A DNA stretch of 29,741 bases from positions 1 through 29,741 of the IMG/VR virus record IMGVR_UViG_3300033154_000337; one strand, written 5' to 3'. The DNA comes from a virus. The notes under the pieces were generated by a model that was given only the letters and a program-made list of their open reading frames with translations, made no database searches and had not been told where the DNA came from. Below, one piece after another: positions 21,401 to 28,833 of the stretch. Within the stretch, counting starts at the first letter, position 1; every line of letters begins with the position of its first letter. The translations under genes were made by a program, and so were the position numbers.

Positions 21401-23599
21401 CAACGGGCTCTTGTACGCCATCGACGGATGCACAAACGGAGCTATTACTTTGTGAAACTCTTGAAAAGCGCCACCGCGAATTCTGACGAACCCCTGCCTC
21501 TCGTTGTACGCGACCTCCGAACCGAACAACCGCTGAAGCCAGGAGACAAGTAGCTGCGCTTCTTCGTCAGGCAGCTTCGCATAGATTCTGGAAGCGTCTC
21601 GGTTCTTCACGAGTGTGCCGTCGTCCTGATACCACACCGCAAGCCCGAGAACACCAAGTAGGGATAGGACGTTGCCCGTGATCTTCGTCTTGCAGTGACC
21701 GTGATCCTCCCGCTTGCGTTTTGGGAACAATCGCAAGAGGGACGCGAGGTACCGAGAGTAGGGAAGAGCGTAGCGAACAAATTTGTCGGGTGCTTGTATG
21801 TGCTTAGGAGAGAACGGGGCAAACACCGCCGCCTTCCACTCCGCATAACCAACGCAGCTGCTACGCTGACCGAAGCGCAGCCCAACAGACTTACCGTTAC
21901 GGCCCCCCAGTCCGCCATCCCCGAGAACCGTACCGAGAAAGACCGACATCTGATCCGAAGAGAACGTGTTCTCGTCTGTGAGAATGGAATCAACGCCAGC
22001 TTGCAACTCATCCACACGAACACGACCACGGTCCGTGTATATCTCGTGTTCTGGTGTAAACAGCGGGCCGGACCCGTCCGGCGTCGTCGAGGTGACAAGC
22101 CTGTACCACTCGCGTTGACGAACGTCAGCACGATGCCACCCCGTCACGGTCGCATCTACCACACAACCATCCACAACAGCCTTCACGGTCCCGTCATAGC
22201 GATCTTGCACGAGAGCACGAATCTGCCTCCACGAGCCGTCTCCGAGCTGTACAAGACTGTTACCACTAAGGCATCCGTAGCGCGTCTCTATGTCGCGTGG
22301 TGCGTCCTCGAACGTCTTCCCGGGGTTCGTGAGACGCCAGGCCCGCATCTCCACCTTGTGGTTCGGCGCGCCAAGGTAGCGCCGACCGATCGCCGGCAGG
22401 TTCCGCATGACGTCCTGACCCATCGTCAGCCAGTGATCCGCGAGCAACGTGTCGCCGACGACCTTGTAGTCTTTGATGCCCAGCTTGCAGCGGAGGAACT
22501 TGTAGTCGAACTCGTAGTTGTGGCCGACGACCGGCACCGCATGCAGCAGCCGAGAGAAGACCGCGATGAACTTGCGGAGCATGAAGGGCGTGTTGAAGAC
22601 GCTATCGACGTGGTTCACGAGGATGAGCACACCCTCGTGGTCCTCGCGCGACACCTGCACCGTGAAAATGCGTGTGCGCGGGTGGAAGGGGCTCATCCAG
22701 ATGTACTTCTCGCCCAGCTCCTCTGAACCCTCGACGTCGACCGCGATGAAGTCGCACGTGCCGGAACGGTGCATCTCGATGGTCTCATCAGCGTAGCGTT
22801 CGAGAGCGTCGAAATCGTTGATGACGCTGTACTTCTTCTCGACGCTCGCAAGCTTGCCGATCGTCGTTGCAGAGAGGAGATCAGAACGGAAGAGGCTGTG
22901 CGTCTTCGTGCCCTTTCCCTCACGCAGGACGTAGCTCGGGTGAAAGACCGGGACGACCGTCGTCTTATCCTCAAGGAACGGGCGGTAGCCGTGCTCTTGC
23001 GCGCCGTCCATCTGCAGCTGCGCAACCGTCCCGTCTGCGGCCTTGAAGCGGTAGCGCCAGAATCCGTCCAGCGCATCCGGCGCGTTGTCGCCCGCCCATT
23101 TGTGGTAGTCGAGGTAGCGCAGCGACCGGGGGAGGCGCTGGTAGAAGTCGCCGAGACGGTAGACGTTGCCCCGCTCCGCGGTGATCTTCTTCAGGCCCGT
23201 GAAGGCTTCGAGAGCCGCGTTGCCGGCGAGTATGATGACCGGAGGGGAGTGCTTTTCTATGAGTCGCAGCGTGTGCGGAAGGCAGGCGCTCGTCTCCTCA
23301 GGTGTCGGCTTGCGGAACTTCGTCGCCATGCCGTCCTTGTGCGGCATACACCACGTCGCGTTCGCGAAGATGCAGTCGTTGATGTCGATCTTCGCTTCGA
23401 CAAGCGTTTCGCGCAGCATCCCTCCCGCGTCGCCGACGAAGGGGATACCGCGCTGCACCTCCGTCGGTCCGGGCGCCTCCCCAAGCACGAGGTAACGCGG
23501 CTCATGCTCCGGCGCGTGCATCTTCGGTAGAACGGGAGCACATCCCTGCGCCGCGTTCAGCGGGCACTTCTCGCACAACGGACTCAGCTGCACGCGCAT
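18401..23599 (-). CDS. polA: Family A DNA polymerase with UDG-like domain, 3'-5' exonuclease and two inteins
   Basis: A 1732-residue precursor; splicing out residues 443-792 and 1137-1422 leaves about 1096. The N-terminus (1-240) resembles family 4 uracil-DNA glycosylase, with C9, C12, C84 and C106 as possible Fe-S ligands, GEAPGPTEVQRGIPFVGDAGG, and VFHPSYVLR. The exonuclease has D288/E290, N361/D365 and Y441..D795 after splicing. Polymerase motif A is GADY-SQIEVRV (D1135), motif B is KSITFGILYG (K1474, F1478, Y1482), and motif C is IHDA (D1599), where the usual Glu is Ala. Polymerases of this layout are known in SPO1-like phages. It is the replicative polymerase, with the 5' nuclease encoded separately. 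It overlaps the upstream gene by 16 bp; ATG 23599 is used, though GTG 23593 has better Shine-Dalgarno spacing. Confidence 0.95.
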   Translation of the reverse strand: MRVQLSPLCEKCPLNAAQGCAPVLPKMHAPEHEPRYLVLGEAPGPTEVQRGIPFVGDAGGMLRETLVEAKIDINDCIFANATWCMPHKDGMATKFRKPTPEETSACLPHTLRLIEKHSPPVIILAGNAALEAFTGLKKITAERGNVYRLGDFYQRLPRSLRYLDYHKWAGDNAPDALDGFWRYRFKAADGTVAQLQMDGAQEHGYRPFLEDKTTVVPVFHPSYVLREGKGTKTHSLFRSDLLSATTIGKLASVEKKYSVINDFDALERYADETIEMHRSGTCDFIAVDVEGSEELGEKYIWMSPFHPRTRIFTVQVSREDHEGVLILVNHVDSVFNTPFMLRKFIAVFSRLLHAVPVVGHNYEFDYKFLRCKLGIKDYKVVGDTLLADHWLTMGQDVMRNLPAIGRRYLGAPNHKVEMRAWRLTNPGKTFEDAPRDIETRYGCLSGNSLVQLGDGSWRQIRALVQDRYDGTVKAVVDGCVVDATVTGWHRADVRQREWYRLVTSTTPDGSGPLFTPEHEIYTDRGRVRVDELQAGVDSILTDENTFSSDQMSVFLGTVLGDGGLGGRNGKSVGLRFGQRSSCVGYAEWKAAVFAPFSPKHIQAPDKFVRYALPYSRYLASLLRLFPKRKREDHGHCKTKITGNVLSLLGVLGLAVWYQDDGTLVKNRDASRIYAKLPDEEAQLLVSWLQRLFGSEVAYNERQGFVRIRGGAFQEFHKVIAPFVHPSMAYKSPLTIVGSEVISPEAGPLFYELLERVEPAHPDVLAARGWGVRFCLTVPEAGNFVTHVGVVANCGDTDVTRLVYKEQVEQLRDEERYDDYYRLYFGQHESWQAIVDMMYHGMLYDPVEWGKLNERFPERITTVRQKLNANPHVLNWIEHSSKQHNMRAEEYNYELKESGNKRKKPRTLYDASTWYHEVETDKKTGETKHTRWWNPSSDKAYDALVLHGLGIMDHKHFFNDLETRERGDTPKRSEHNRAIFTSAFARMARMAREALAEVEGKNDQRAAIQMHTHNATVYSSASELFALTNQLASLTKTNSTYVRGVPKLTADYPVDDKNPADVRSRMLPIYRPFADQPLAYCLHSELKMHGTVSGRLSSANPNGQNWPKRKADKETDVTRIYISRWCGRGGLLLGADYCLVAGTPVVTADGVMPIEEVVEKLPPVLSSPDGRTVEFQRTTRGALVGTLPIVEMMLEDGSVVRCTEDHKWMRFDGSMAKTSELRPGDRLAHVRSGLSGHYPTWYMRSNRDYAYQHHALADFLFPSSREGRHRRELEVDHIDGDIDNNTRENLRVISRVENRGQGGKRWWTEASDEERKERSRKLVAGQAKRRSYTGSGNPNFGKTKKVEAVCPTCGVTFHAAPSARKKFCSKSCYTPERRSAARKRGSGNHRVRSIKPVGVAPVYQITVEGTHNYVLGNGLVSGNSQIEVRVMVMLAVARDIAVAIDKGLDIHKVMASRVYRCAYEEVTKAQRTPTKSITFGILYGQGVNALATKLQIAKEEAEALVKVFFDQIPEVKLLIDRYHAFAEENGYIDTLFNRLRYIPTAQSKKQYEVAGAKRRAVNTPIQSAASDMTLSAIGRCWKTAKALGIPNGIPWLTIHDAQYWDTLDCTFDLMELIYYQMALAPYELWDWVMCRPEAEFDLGTTWGTMVEASFLWEDRETYVFDKEHLNLTGSPGKLDLVCDEWRGLKVIGEKEHAHEPGKLVRTVRVKRDRVYCTIEKKRLVDGSGSIVKI
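19334..20191 (-). other. Intein 2 in polymerase motif A (HNH-type, 286 aa)
   Basis: In-frame intein with splice-donor Cys1137 (CLVAGTPVVTADG), block B VVRCTEDHKWMRF with a TxxH, and a C-terminal end YQITVEGTHNYVLGNGLVSGN, followed by Ser1423 as the +1 nucleophile. The endonuclease region has an HNH signature VDHIDGDIDNNTRENL around residues 1274-1289, and a four-cysteine finger (C1349, C1352, C1367, C1371) beyond it. It is inserted in GADY|SQIEVRV, two residues after catalytic D1135. The penultimate residue is Gly rather than His. Removing it restores an uninterrupted family A motif. Confidence 0.95.
21224..22273 (-). other. Intein 1 in polymerase exonuclease motif III (LAGLIDADG-type, 350 aa)
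   Basis: In-frame intein with splice-donor Cys443 (CLSGNSLVQLGDG), block B GPLFTPEHEIYTD with a TxxH, two dodecapeptide motifs of the LAGLIDADG class (FLGTVLGDGGLGG at about 554-566 and LAVWYQDDGTL at about 653-663), and an end VRFCLTVPEAGNFVTHVGVVAN followed by Cys793. It is inserted in ETRYG|CGDTDV, the YxxxD motif of the 3'-5' exonuclease, two residues before D795. The residue before the terminal Asn is Ala instead of the usual His. Confidence 0.95.
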
Positions 23600-24159
23600 C
23601 CCCTCTTCAATGGTGCATTCGGGTAGATGCGCCGCGCCTCATCGTGCAGCCTACGCAGCTGGTACCGTGCGCTTCCGTCTCCACAACCGAGGGACTGCGC
23701 GACGAGTGTCGGCGTGATCCGCTGACCCGTGTGTGCGCAGGTACGAAGGAGGGCAGTAAAGGATTCGCTGAACCCAACGAGCTGCTGCAGGTAGTCGACC
23801 TCGTCGGAGATCACCGCAACCGTCACGGGATCCCATTCCGACGGTGCCAGCAGCGAATTGAAGAAGTCGTCGTCCATATGCACAGACTTACGCACGACCC
23901 TCCGGCCGATCCAGCTCCGCATGACGTTGATGCACGTGCGCCTGACGATCGCAGTGCTGATGTTCCGCCAGTCGCTGCTACCGATCGGGAACGGTCTTGT
24001 CGCCTCCTCGACAGGAATAAGCGACGTGTAGAGCACGTCGTCTGTATCAATGAAGCTCGGGCAGCTAAACTTCCGACGCGCCGTATCCACGAGACCCCGC
24101 AAGTTCTTCGCGAGAGCCTCCAACCGTTCGCGCATGTCGTCCACACCGTCCCCCGTCAT
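23584..24159 (-). CDS. Sigma-like or HTH protein between primase and polymerase
   Basis: A 191-residue protein with the general layout of a small sigma factor. An N-terminal helical part has IDTDDVLYTSLI and RNISTAIVRRTCINVMRSWIGRRVVRK (region 2-like: a helix, then a basic helix). A linker follows (MDDDFFNSLLAPSEWDP). The C-terminal part has ITPTLVAQSLGCGDGSARYQLRRLHDEARR, which fits a region 4 helix-turn-helix that reads a promoter. The match is one of pattern, not of strong identity. Four cysteines, including a terminal CACS, are unexplained. ATG 24159 overlaps the primase stop (ATGA), and its end overlaps the polymerase start by 16 bp. It could instead be a replication accessory factor. 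Confidence 0.7.
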   Translation of the reverse strand: MTGDGVDDMRERLEALAKNLRGLVDTARRKFSCPSFIDTDDVLYTSLIPVEEATRPFPIGSSDWRNISTAIVRRTCINVMRSWIGRRVVRKSVHMDDDFFNSLLAPSEWDPVTVAVISDEVDYLQQLVGFSESFTALLRTCAHTGQRITPTLVAQSLGCGDGSARYQLRRLHDEARRIYPNAPLKRGCACS

Positions 24160-25124
24160 AGACGTGCGAGGCGAAGACGAAGAAGGCCAGTCCGAGTAAG
24201 CGGCTGCGCCTCATTGATCCGTCTTCGCATCACGTCTCGCCCTATGTCGTCCGGGTCGTCCTTGTACGCCATCGCCACATAACCAACGTCCAACCCAAAC
24301 CCCAGTGCCCGTGTCGCTACGCTGACAACGGTCTTCGTGGGGACATCGCCGTCCAGTGCGATGATTATACGATGAAAGCCTCGATTCCGTAGCCTCAAAA
24401 GCTGGTAGTCCGATATGAACTTTCCGTACATACAAACCGCGTCAGGCCCAGTAGTTATAGCGCTGAAGCCGCCTTCGGTTATGACGACAGTCGTGCCGAC
24501 CGCGCGCGCGACCTCGATGAAACCAACGTGAAACCGACGCTTCGACCCAGGCGGGTTGCGGTACTTCACCTTCGACTCTACCCCGTCCGTCCGACGGGTC
24601 TGCCAAAACTCACACTGACCTTCCTCATCGAAGCTTGGGATGACAAGGATGTGATCCTGTCCAGAGCTGACCGTGCCCTGCCCCAAGCGGTACCGAACGA
24701 TGTCCTCGTCGGACACGTTACGCTCGTGATGGAGGTAGTCGTACACGCACCCGCCGTAACGCACCGGCTCATAGAAGTCGGGGAGGTCGTTCGTCGGCAC
24801 AGAAGTGTCGACCGGCGCGTCGAGAGCCGTCAGACGCTCACGCAGCTCCGCCGTCGGTACCGGCGTGACCTCGTCTTCGGCTCCCTCGTAGTCGAGCCCG
24901 AGCAACCTGAACAGATGCTCCATACCGCCCGACAGGCCGCTCTTGTAGCAGATAAACTTGCCACGGTCAGGGTTGACGTAGAGATGCCCGCCCGTGTCAT
25001 CCTTGCCCGGGTTGTGGAAGTGCTGACGGAAGGGGCTATTGAAGCGCCACTCGTCGCCGGGAGCTTGCATAGGCGCGCCGAGCTTACCGCGCAGCCGATG
25101 CACGATCTTGTCAACGCCGCCCAC
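24156..25124 (-). CDS. dnaG: TOPRIM DNA primase (DnaG-like) with degenerate zinc region
   Basis: A 322-residue primase that should make RNA primers with the adjacent DnaB-like helicase. The TOPRIM core is clear: VVITEGGFSAITTGPDAVCMYGKF with E217, then IIIALDGD with D258 and D260. The N-terminus NSPFRQHF, then GGHLYVNPDRGKFICYKSGLSGGMEHLFRLLG has the spacing of a CHC2 zinc ribbon, but only C59 remains of the expected ligands. GTG 25124 follows GGAGG with an eight-base spacer, overlaps the helicase stop by 14 bp, and places the ribbon-like part near the N-terminus as expected. It is coupled by ATGA to the sigma-like gene downstream. Confidence 0.88.
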   Translation of the reverse strand: MGGVDKIVHRLRGKLGAPMQAPGDEWRFNSPFRQHFHNPGKDDTGGHLYVNPDRGKFICYKSGLSGGMEHLFRLLGLDYEGAEDEVTPVPTAELRERLTALDAPVDTSVPTNDLPDFYEPVRYGGCVYDYLHHERNVSDEDIVRYRLGQGTVSSGQDHILVIPSFDEEGQCEFWQTRRTDGVESKVKYRNPPGSKRRFHVGFIEVARAVGTTVVITEGGFSAITTGPDAVCMYGKFISDYQLLRLRNRGFHRIIIALDGDVPTKTVVSVATRALGFGLDVGYVAMAYKDDPDDIGRDVMRRRINEAQPLTRTGLLRLRLARL

Positions 25125-26574
25125 GCCAGCCCCCTCCCCGGTCCCTCGGACTGCGGACCTCGTCGTCAGCGTGATCGGCGACGTGCTTCTTGAAGACCTC
25201 GATCTCCTCCGGCCCCAACTCTCGGATGTACGCGAGAGCACCGTTGTGCCCACAGAGGATTGTCTTGTTGGACGCACCGCGTCGGTTCTTGCCCAGGAAG
25301 AGCTTGACGACACCAAGCTTCGCGTCCACGTGCGACTGTCCCATCAGCACGAAGATGTCCGCGTGCGCACCCTTCAAGAAGGAATCCGCAACGCCACGCA
25401 GGTCGACGACGCTCTCGTACGCCCACTCACGATTGATCTGCGTCGCCGTCGCAACGGCACAGCCGAACTTGTCGCCGATGTTGATGAGTCGGCTGTAGAC
25501 GGCCCCTGCACCGCGGTACGTGTCGTCACCGCGCTTGCCGCCTATGTCATTCAGGAGGTCCGCGTAGTCGACGATCAGCAACCCGATGTCTACGTCCTTC
25601 TGCAATGTCAGGCTACTGACGTACCACTCCAACTCATTCGTTCCGATTGACGCAGAAGAGAAGTAGCGTATGAAGAGCGGCGCAACGTCGTCGAGCACCG
25701 ATTGTATCCGAGGTTTGTACGCGTCCGTACCCATGACAAGATCGTCACGTGTGACGCCCGCGAGCAGCGCCGAGTACATGACCGCGACGTCCGGCTCCTT
25801 CAGCTCAAGCGTCACGTGAACGACAGCACGCGGGCGGCGGCCGTTGCTCTTGCTCTGGTTGCCAAAGGTGAACATCGCCGACTTGCCGAGATTCACGAGT
25901 AGCGTTGATTTGCCGAGCCCGGCCCGGCCTCCGACAACCGCTAACTCCCCAGCACCGATGCCACCCTTGATCTCGCGGTCGAGCTGCGCCAGACCGAAGG
26001 GCACTTTACGTGCGGGGTCATATACGCCTGACGTGCGAATGTATGCCGTCAGGTCGGGCGCGACGTCCTCGTAGGTGATACCCGCCTCGCGAGCCACACC
26101 GACCTGCAGCGCCCTCTCGACGACCTCCCGGTACTGCGTGTAGTCGCCTTCTTCCTTCTTCTCGATCAGCCGGATGCCCTCGTGGATCGCATGCTTCAAC
26201 GCCTGCTCCTGCGCGAAGGCAACCATCCGCTCTCGAATATACTGAGCATCGTTGAGTGACAGATCGCAGAGGTTGATTATCAGCTGGTGTAGTTCAGCGC
26301 GTAGCGTAGCCGCCTTGTCAGCTTCACCACCGTACTTCCGCGCGTGCTCACTACACGAAGCCTCCAGGGCATCGATGTTCGGCGTATGCTGAAAGCGCTC
26401 GAAGTGTCGCTTCAGTAAATCAGCAATTGTGCTGAGGTTGACATGCGTGAAGTAGCTGGGATTGAAGACATCCCCGTACAGCTTCAGGAAATCCGGATCT
26501 CGCAGTGCCATCGCGACTGCGGAGAACTGAAAAGTAGTACCAAAATCGTAATTTGCGGCTGTCTCCTCGATCAC
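25111..26574 (-). CDS. dnaB: Replicative DNA helicase, DnaB/gp41-like
   Basis: A 487-residue hexameric RecA-fold helicase. The N-terminal half is helical (a DnaB-like N-domain and linker). Walker A is GGRAGLGKST at 215-224, strand RAVVHVTLE follows, Walker B is IGLLIVDYADLLND, and a sensor stretch CAVATATQINREWAYE continues with RGVADSFLKGAHADIFVLM and FLGKNRRG, which match DnaB motifs H3-H4. The start is taken as GTG 26574, eleven bases after the SF2 helicase stop; a longer reading would only repeat sequence of that gene. The 14-bp overlap with the primase suggests coupled production of the primosome. No intein is present, unlike in many DnaB genes. Confidence 0.92.
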   Translation of the reverse strand: MIEETAANYDFGTTFQFSAVAMALRDPDFLKLYGDVFNPSYFTHVNLSTIADLLKRHFERFQHTPNIDALEASCSEHARKYGGEADKAATLRAELHQLIINLCDLSLNDAQYIRERMVAFAQEQALKHAIHEGIRLIEKKEEGDYTQYREVVERALQVGVAREAGITYEDVAPDLTAYIRTSGVYDPARKVPFGLAQLDREIKGGIGAGELAVVGGRAGLGKSTLLVNLGKSAMFTFGNQSKSNGRRPRAVVHVTLELKEPDVAVMYSALLAGVTRDDLVMGTDAYKPRIQSVLDDVAPLFIRYFSSASIGTNELEWYVSSLTLQKDVDIGLLIVDYADLLNDIGGKRGDDTYRGAGAVYSRLINIGDKFGCAVATATQINREWAYESVVDLRGVADSFLKGAHADIFVLMGQSHVDAKLGVVKLFLGKNRRGASNKTILCGHNGALAYIRELGPEEIEVFKKHVADHADDEVRSPRDRGGGWRGRR

Positions 26575-26585
26575 GGGTGCGCCGC

Positions 26586-28460
26586 CTACCCTTTGCGATG
26601 CTCGATGAATTGTGCCAGCGAAGCCTGCACGCCCGCGGTCGCAACCTGCGACAGCCAGTAGGACTGTCTGTGCGCTTCCTGAAACCAAGCACCGAGCGCC
26701 TTGACGCCCAGCTGCTGAACCACTGCCTTACCGTCCTCGCCCTCGTCAAGCGCCGCGGTAAGCTCCACCTCGGGGTGAGCCATCGCACCGTTCTGCAACG
26801 GCAAGCTCATCCCGACCTTCACACTCACGCTCGTGAGCTGCACGTCAGCCCTCCTGAGGTACCTCGGAAGCACGTCTCGAAACCGAAGGAGGCATTCTGC
26901 AGGAGCGACCCGACCATCAGCTACCCGATGACCCTCGTCTCGCGCAACCGACTCCCGCTCCTCCGAATGCTTGGAGAGGAACTTGTGGACCGTATCCTGA
27001 GGATCCCAAACACGTACCGCCGTCTTCCCCGGGTACAGCCGCAGCACGCGCCCGATGCGCTGACGAACACGCTTACCCCGCTTGTAGCCTGCCGCCGTGA
27101 TGAGATCGGTCAGGAAGGGTATGTTCTGCACCTCGTCGAAGATCCGGGAGCCGATGAGAACTGCGACCGCGCCCTCCTCAAATAGCTCCCGTACCCGCAC
27201 CTCCGCCTCCGGATGCTTGTCCGCCTCAATGCGGACGAAACGACTCTCCGTGTGCCGAACGAGGTCAATGTAGGGTATCCACCGCTGCCCCCTCTTGACG
27301 CCGGGAGCGGTGTACTTGACCGGCCCAAAAGCGTCGAGCAGCTCGCGAGGAACGAAGAGCGCCCCGGACCCGTACGCACACACCGACAGGATGCCGTTCG
27401 CGAGCAGCATGTACTGCAGCGCCCGACCGTGATCGAGATGGTCGATGGTGACAAGGGGGCGTGCTCCAGCGTCCGCGAGGTTCGTCGCCAAGGTGACGAT
27501 GCGCTCGTTGCGCTCCATGTTGCGGACGATGCCTTCCTTGTAGACCGTAGCCCAGTTCCAGCTCCGAACGTAGTTGTCCTCTCCGCCGGCCGGGAACCGA
27601 ATGAACGAGCACGGCGTGAGATAGCCCATCTCCGTGAGCTTGCTCACCGAGAGCTTCACCAGCGTGCGGCCAGCGAGGCCCCGCACCACCATGTCTTCAG
27701 GATCGTAGGGACCGCTGCCGGCGTTGAACGGTGTGCCGCTGAGCGCAATGCGGCGCGCAGCCCGGCAGTAGAGGATCACCTCCCGCCAAGCGTCTGCCGT
27801 CGCGTACCGGTGGACCTCGTCAACGAAGAGCAGCTCAATGTCTTCAAGCAGCTCCGTCACGATGCTGCGACCGCGCTTGAGCCCGTTCATAAGCCCCTGG
27901 ACGGTCGCGATGACAATCTGCCGATCGGAGTCCGAGTAGCCCTCACCGTAGCGCCCGACAAGCTCACGACCGAAGACCCATGAGAACCGCCGGTACATGT
28001 CGCGAAGCGCCGCCGTGTCCGGGCACAGGAAGAGCGTGCGCGGCGTGCCCAGGGCTCTCGTGAGCGCCTTAGACACGAGGGTTTTCCCACCACCGGTAGC
28101 GATCTCCACGACGCCCCTGCCGCCGACTATGCAAGCCTTGACCGCCTCGACCTGGTAGGGGCGAAGCGTGAGGTCAGAGCCGAGCAGGTCCGGCTTCCAG
28201 CCGTTGACCGCGGGCCACTCGGGGAAGTCCGTGCGGACCACCTCAACGCCGTCGGCGACGAGCTTCGGCTCCACCCAATCCGTCAGACCCGTGAGAAATT
28301 GTCCGCCCTTGAGGAAGTTGTAGAACCGCGGCTCATCCCCTCCGGCGCGAAACCGCGGGTTGGGCACCTGCCCCATGTGCTTGTGGATGGCGAAGCTCGC
28401 GTCTGCACCTGAAGCGAAGAACCCCGTCCATACCGGTCCATAGCGTAGCTCTACGCGCAT
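26586..28460 (-). CDS. SF2 helicase, UvsW-like
   Basis: A 624-residue SF2 DNA helicase/translocase. Motifs: TLRPYQVEAV at about 98-107, ATGGGKT at 121-127 (Walker A), FLCPDTAAL, ATVQGL, VDEVHR (DEVH box, 213-218), SGTPFN at 241-246, and VRQRIGRVLRLYPGK (motif VI). The N-terminal 90 residues resemble the substrate-binding domain of T4 UvsW, which drives branch migration and origin R-loop unwinding. The C-terminal 110 residues are an extra domain that I do not recognise. ATG 28460 has AGGA with a five-base spacer. It is the first enzyme gene of the operon, eleven bases ahead of the replicative helicase. Confidence 0.9.
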   Translation of the reverse strand: MRVELRYGPVWTGFFASGADASFAIHKHMGQVPNPRFRAGGDEPRFYNFLKGGQFLTGLTDWVEPKLVADGVEVVRTDFPEWPAVNGWKPDLLGSDLTLRPYQVEAVKACIVGGRGVVEIATGGGKTLVSKALTRALGTPRTLFLCPDTAALRDMYRRFSWVFGRELVGRYGEGYSDSDRQIVIATVQGLMNGLKRGRSIVTELLEDIELLFVDEVHRYATADAWREVILYCRAARRIALSGTPFNAGSGPYDPEDMVVRGLAGRTLVKLSVSKLTEMGYLTPCSFIRFPAGGEDNYVRSWNWATVYKEGIVRNMERNERIVTLATNLADAGARPLVTIDHLDHGRALQYMLLANGILSVCAYGSGALFVPRELLDAFGPVKYTAPGVKRGQRWIPYIDLVRHTESRFVRIEADKHPEAEVRVRELFEEGAVAVLIGSRIFDEVQNIPFLTDLITAAGYKRGKRVRQRIGRVLRLYPGKTAVRVWDPQDTVHKFLSKHSEERESVARDEGHRVADGRVAPAECLLRFRDVLPRYLRRADVQLTSVSVKVGMSLPLQNGAMAHPEVELTAALDEGEDGKAVVQQLGVKALGAWFQEAHRQSYWLSQVATAGVQASLAQFIEHRKG

Positions 28461-28467
28461 GCCGATC

Positions 28468-28833
28468 CTACCGCTGCCGAAGGGCGTCCTTCAGCGTCTG
28501 GAGCGCCTCGCGGACGCCCTTCCGTCCGATATCGTTCGACGCCTCAAGCGCGGTCTGCAGCGGGCCGAGCAGCTTCTCGGGCTTCCGCTCGATCAGCGCG
28601 GTGTGAATGCTCAGCCCAAGGTGCATCGCGTGCCGCATGCAGTCGCTGCGGGTCGCCGGGGCCGCGATCTCCATCAGCCGGTTGCCTACGAAGCTCCTGA
28701 GCTTCACCTCCGCCAGCCGCTCGATCATATGCCCCGTGATGCGCACCTTCACCGGCACCCCAGGGCCTTCAGGCTCCCGTTGCTTAGCTCCCGCACCTTC
28801 ACGCCTGCCGCCCCATCCCGTGTCACTTGTCAT
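28468..28833 (-). CDS. Small DNA-binding protein, ribbon-helix-helix-like
   Basis: A 121-residue protein with an N-terminal GWGGRREGAGAK motif, the 'WGG.R.GAG' segment frequent in phage and plasmid DNA-binding proteins. VPVKVRITGHMIERLAEV and RSDCMRHAMHLGLSIHTALIE follow, which look like the strand-helix-helix of a ribbon-helix-helix repressor. The C-terminal third is helical. ATG 28833 sits nine bases after GAGGAGG; GTG 28851 is possible but adds only basic residues that overlap the Shine-Dalgarno. As the second gene after the main promoter, it could autoregulate the operon, though this is inferred. Confidence 0.72.
   Translation of the reverse strand: MTSDTGWGGRREGAGAKQREPEGPGVPVKVRITGHMIERLAEVKLRSFVGNRLMEIAAPATRSDCMRHAMHLGLSIHTALIERKPEKLLGPLQTALEASNDIGRKGVREALQTLKDALRQR

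Noticed and set aside
25111-26574. Possible intein in the DnaB-like helicase
   Set aside because: DnaB is a common intein host, but the Walker A and later motifs here are continuous and the length is normal.
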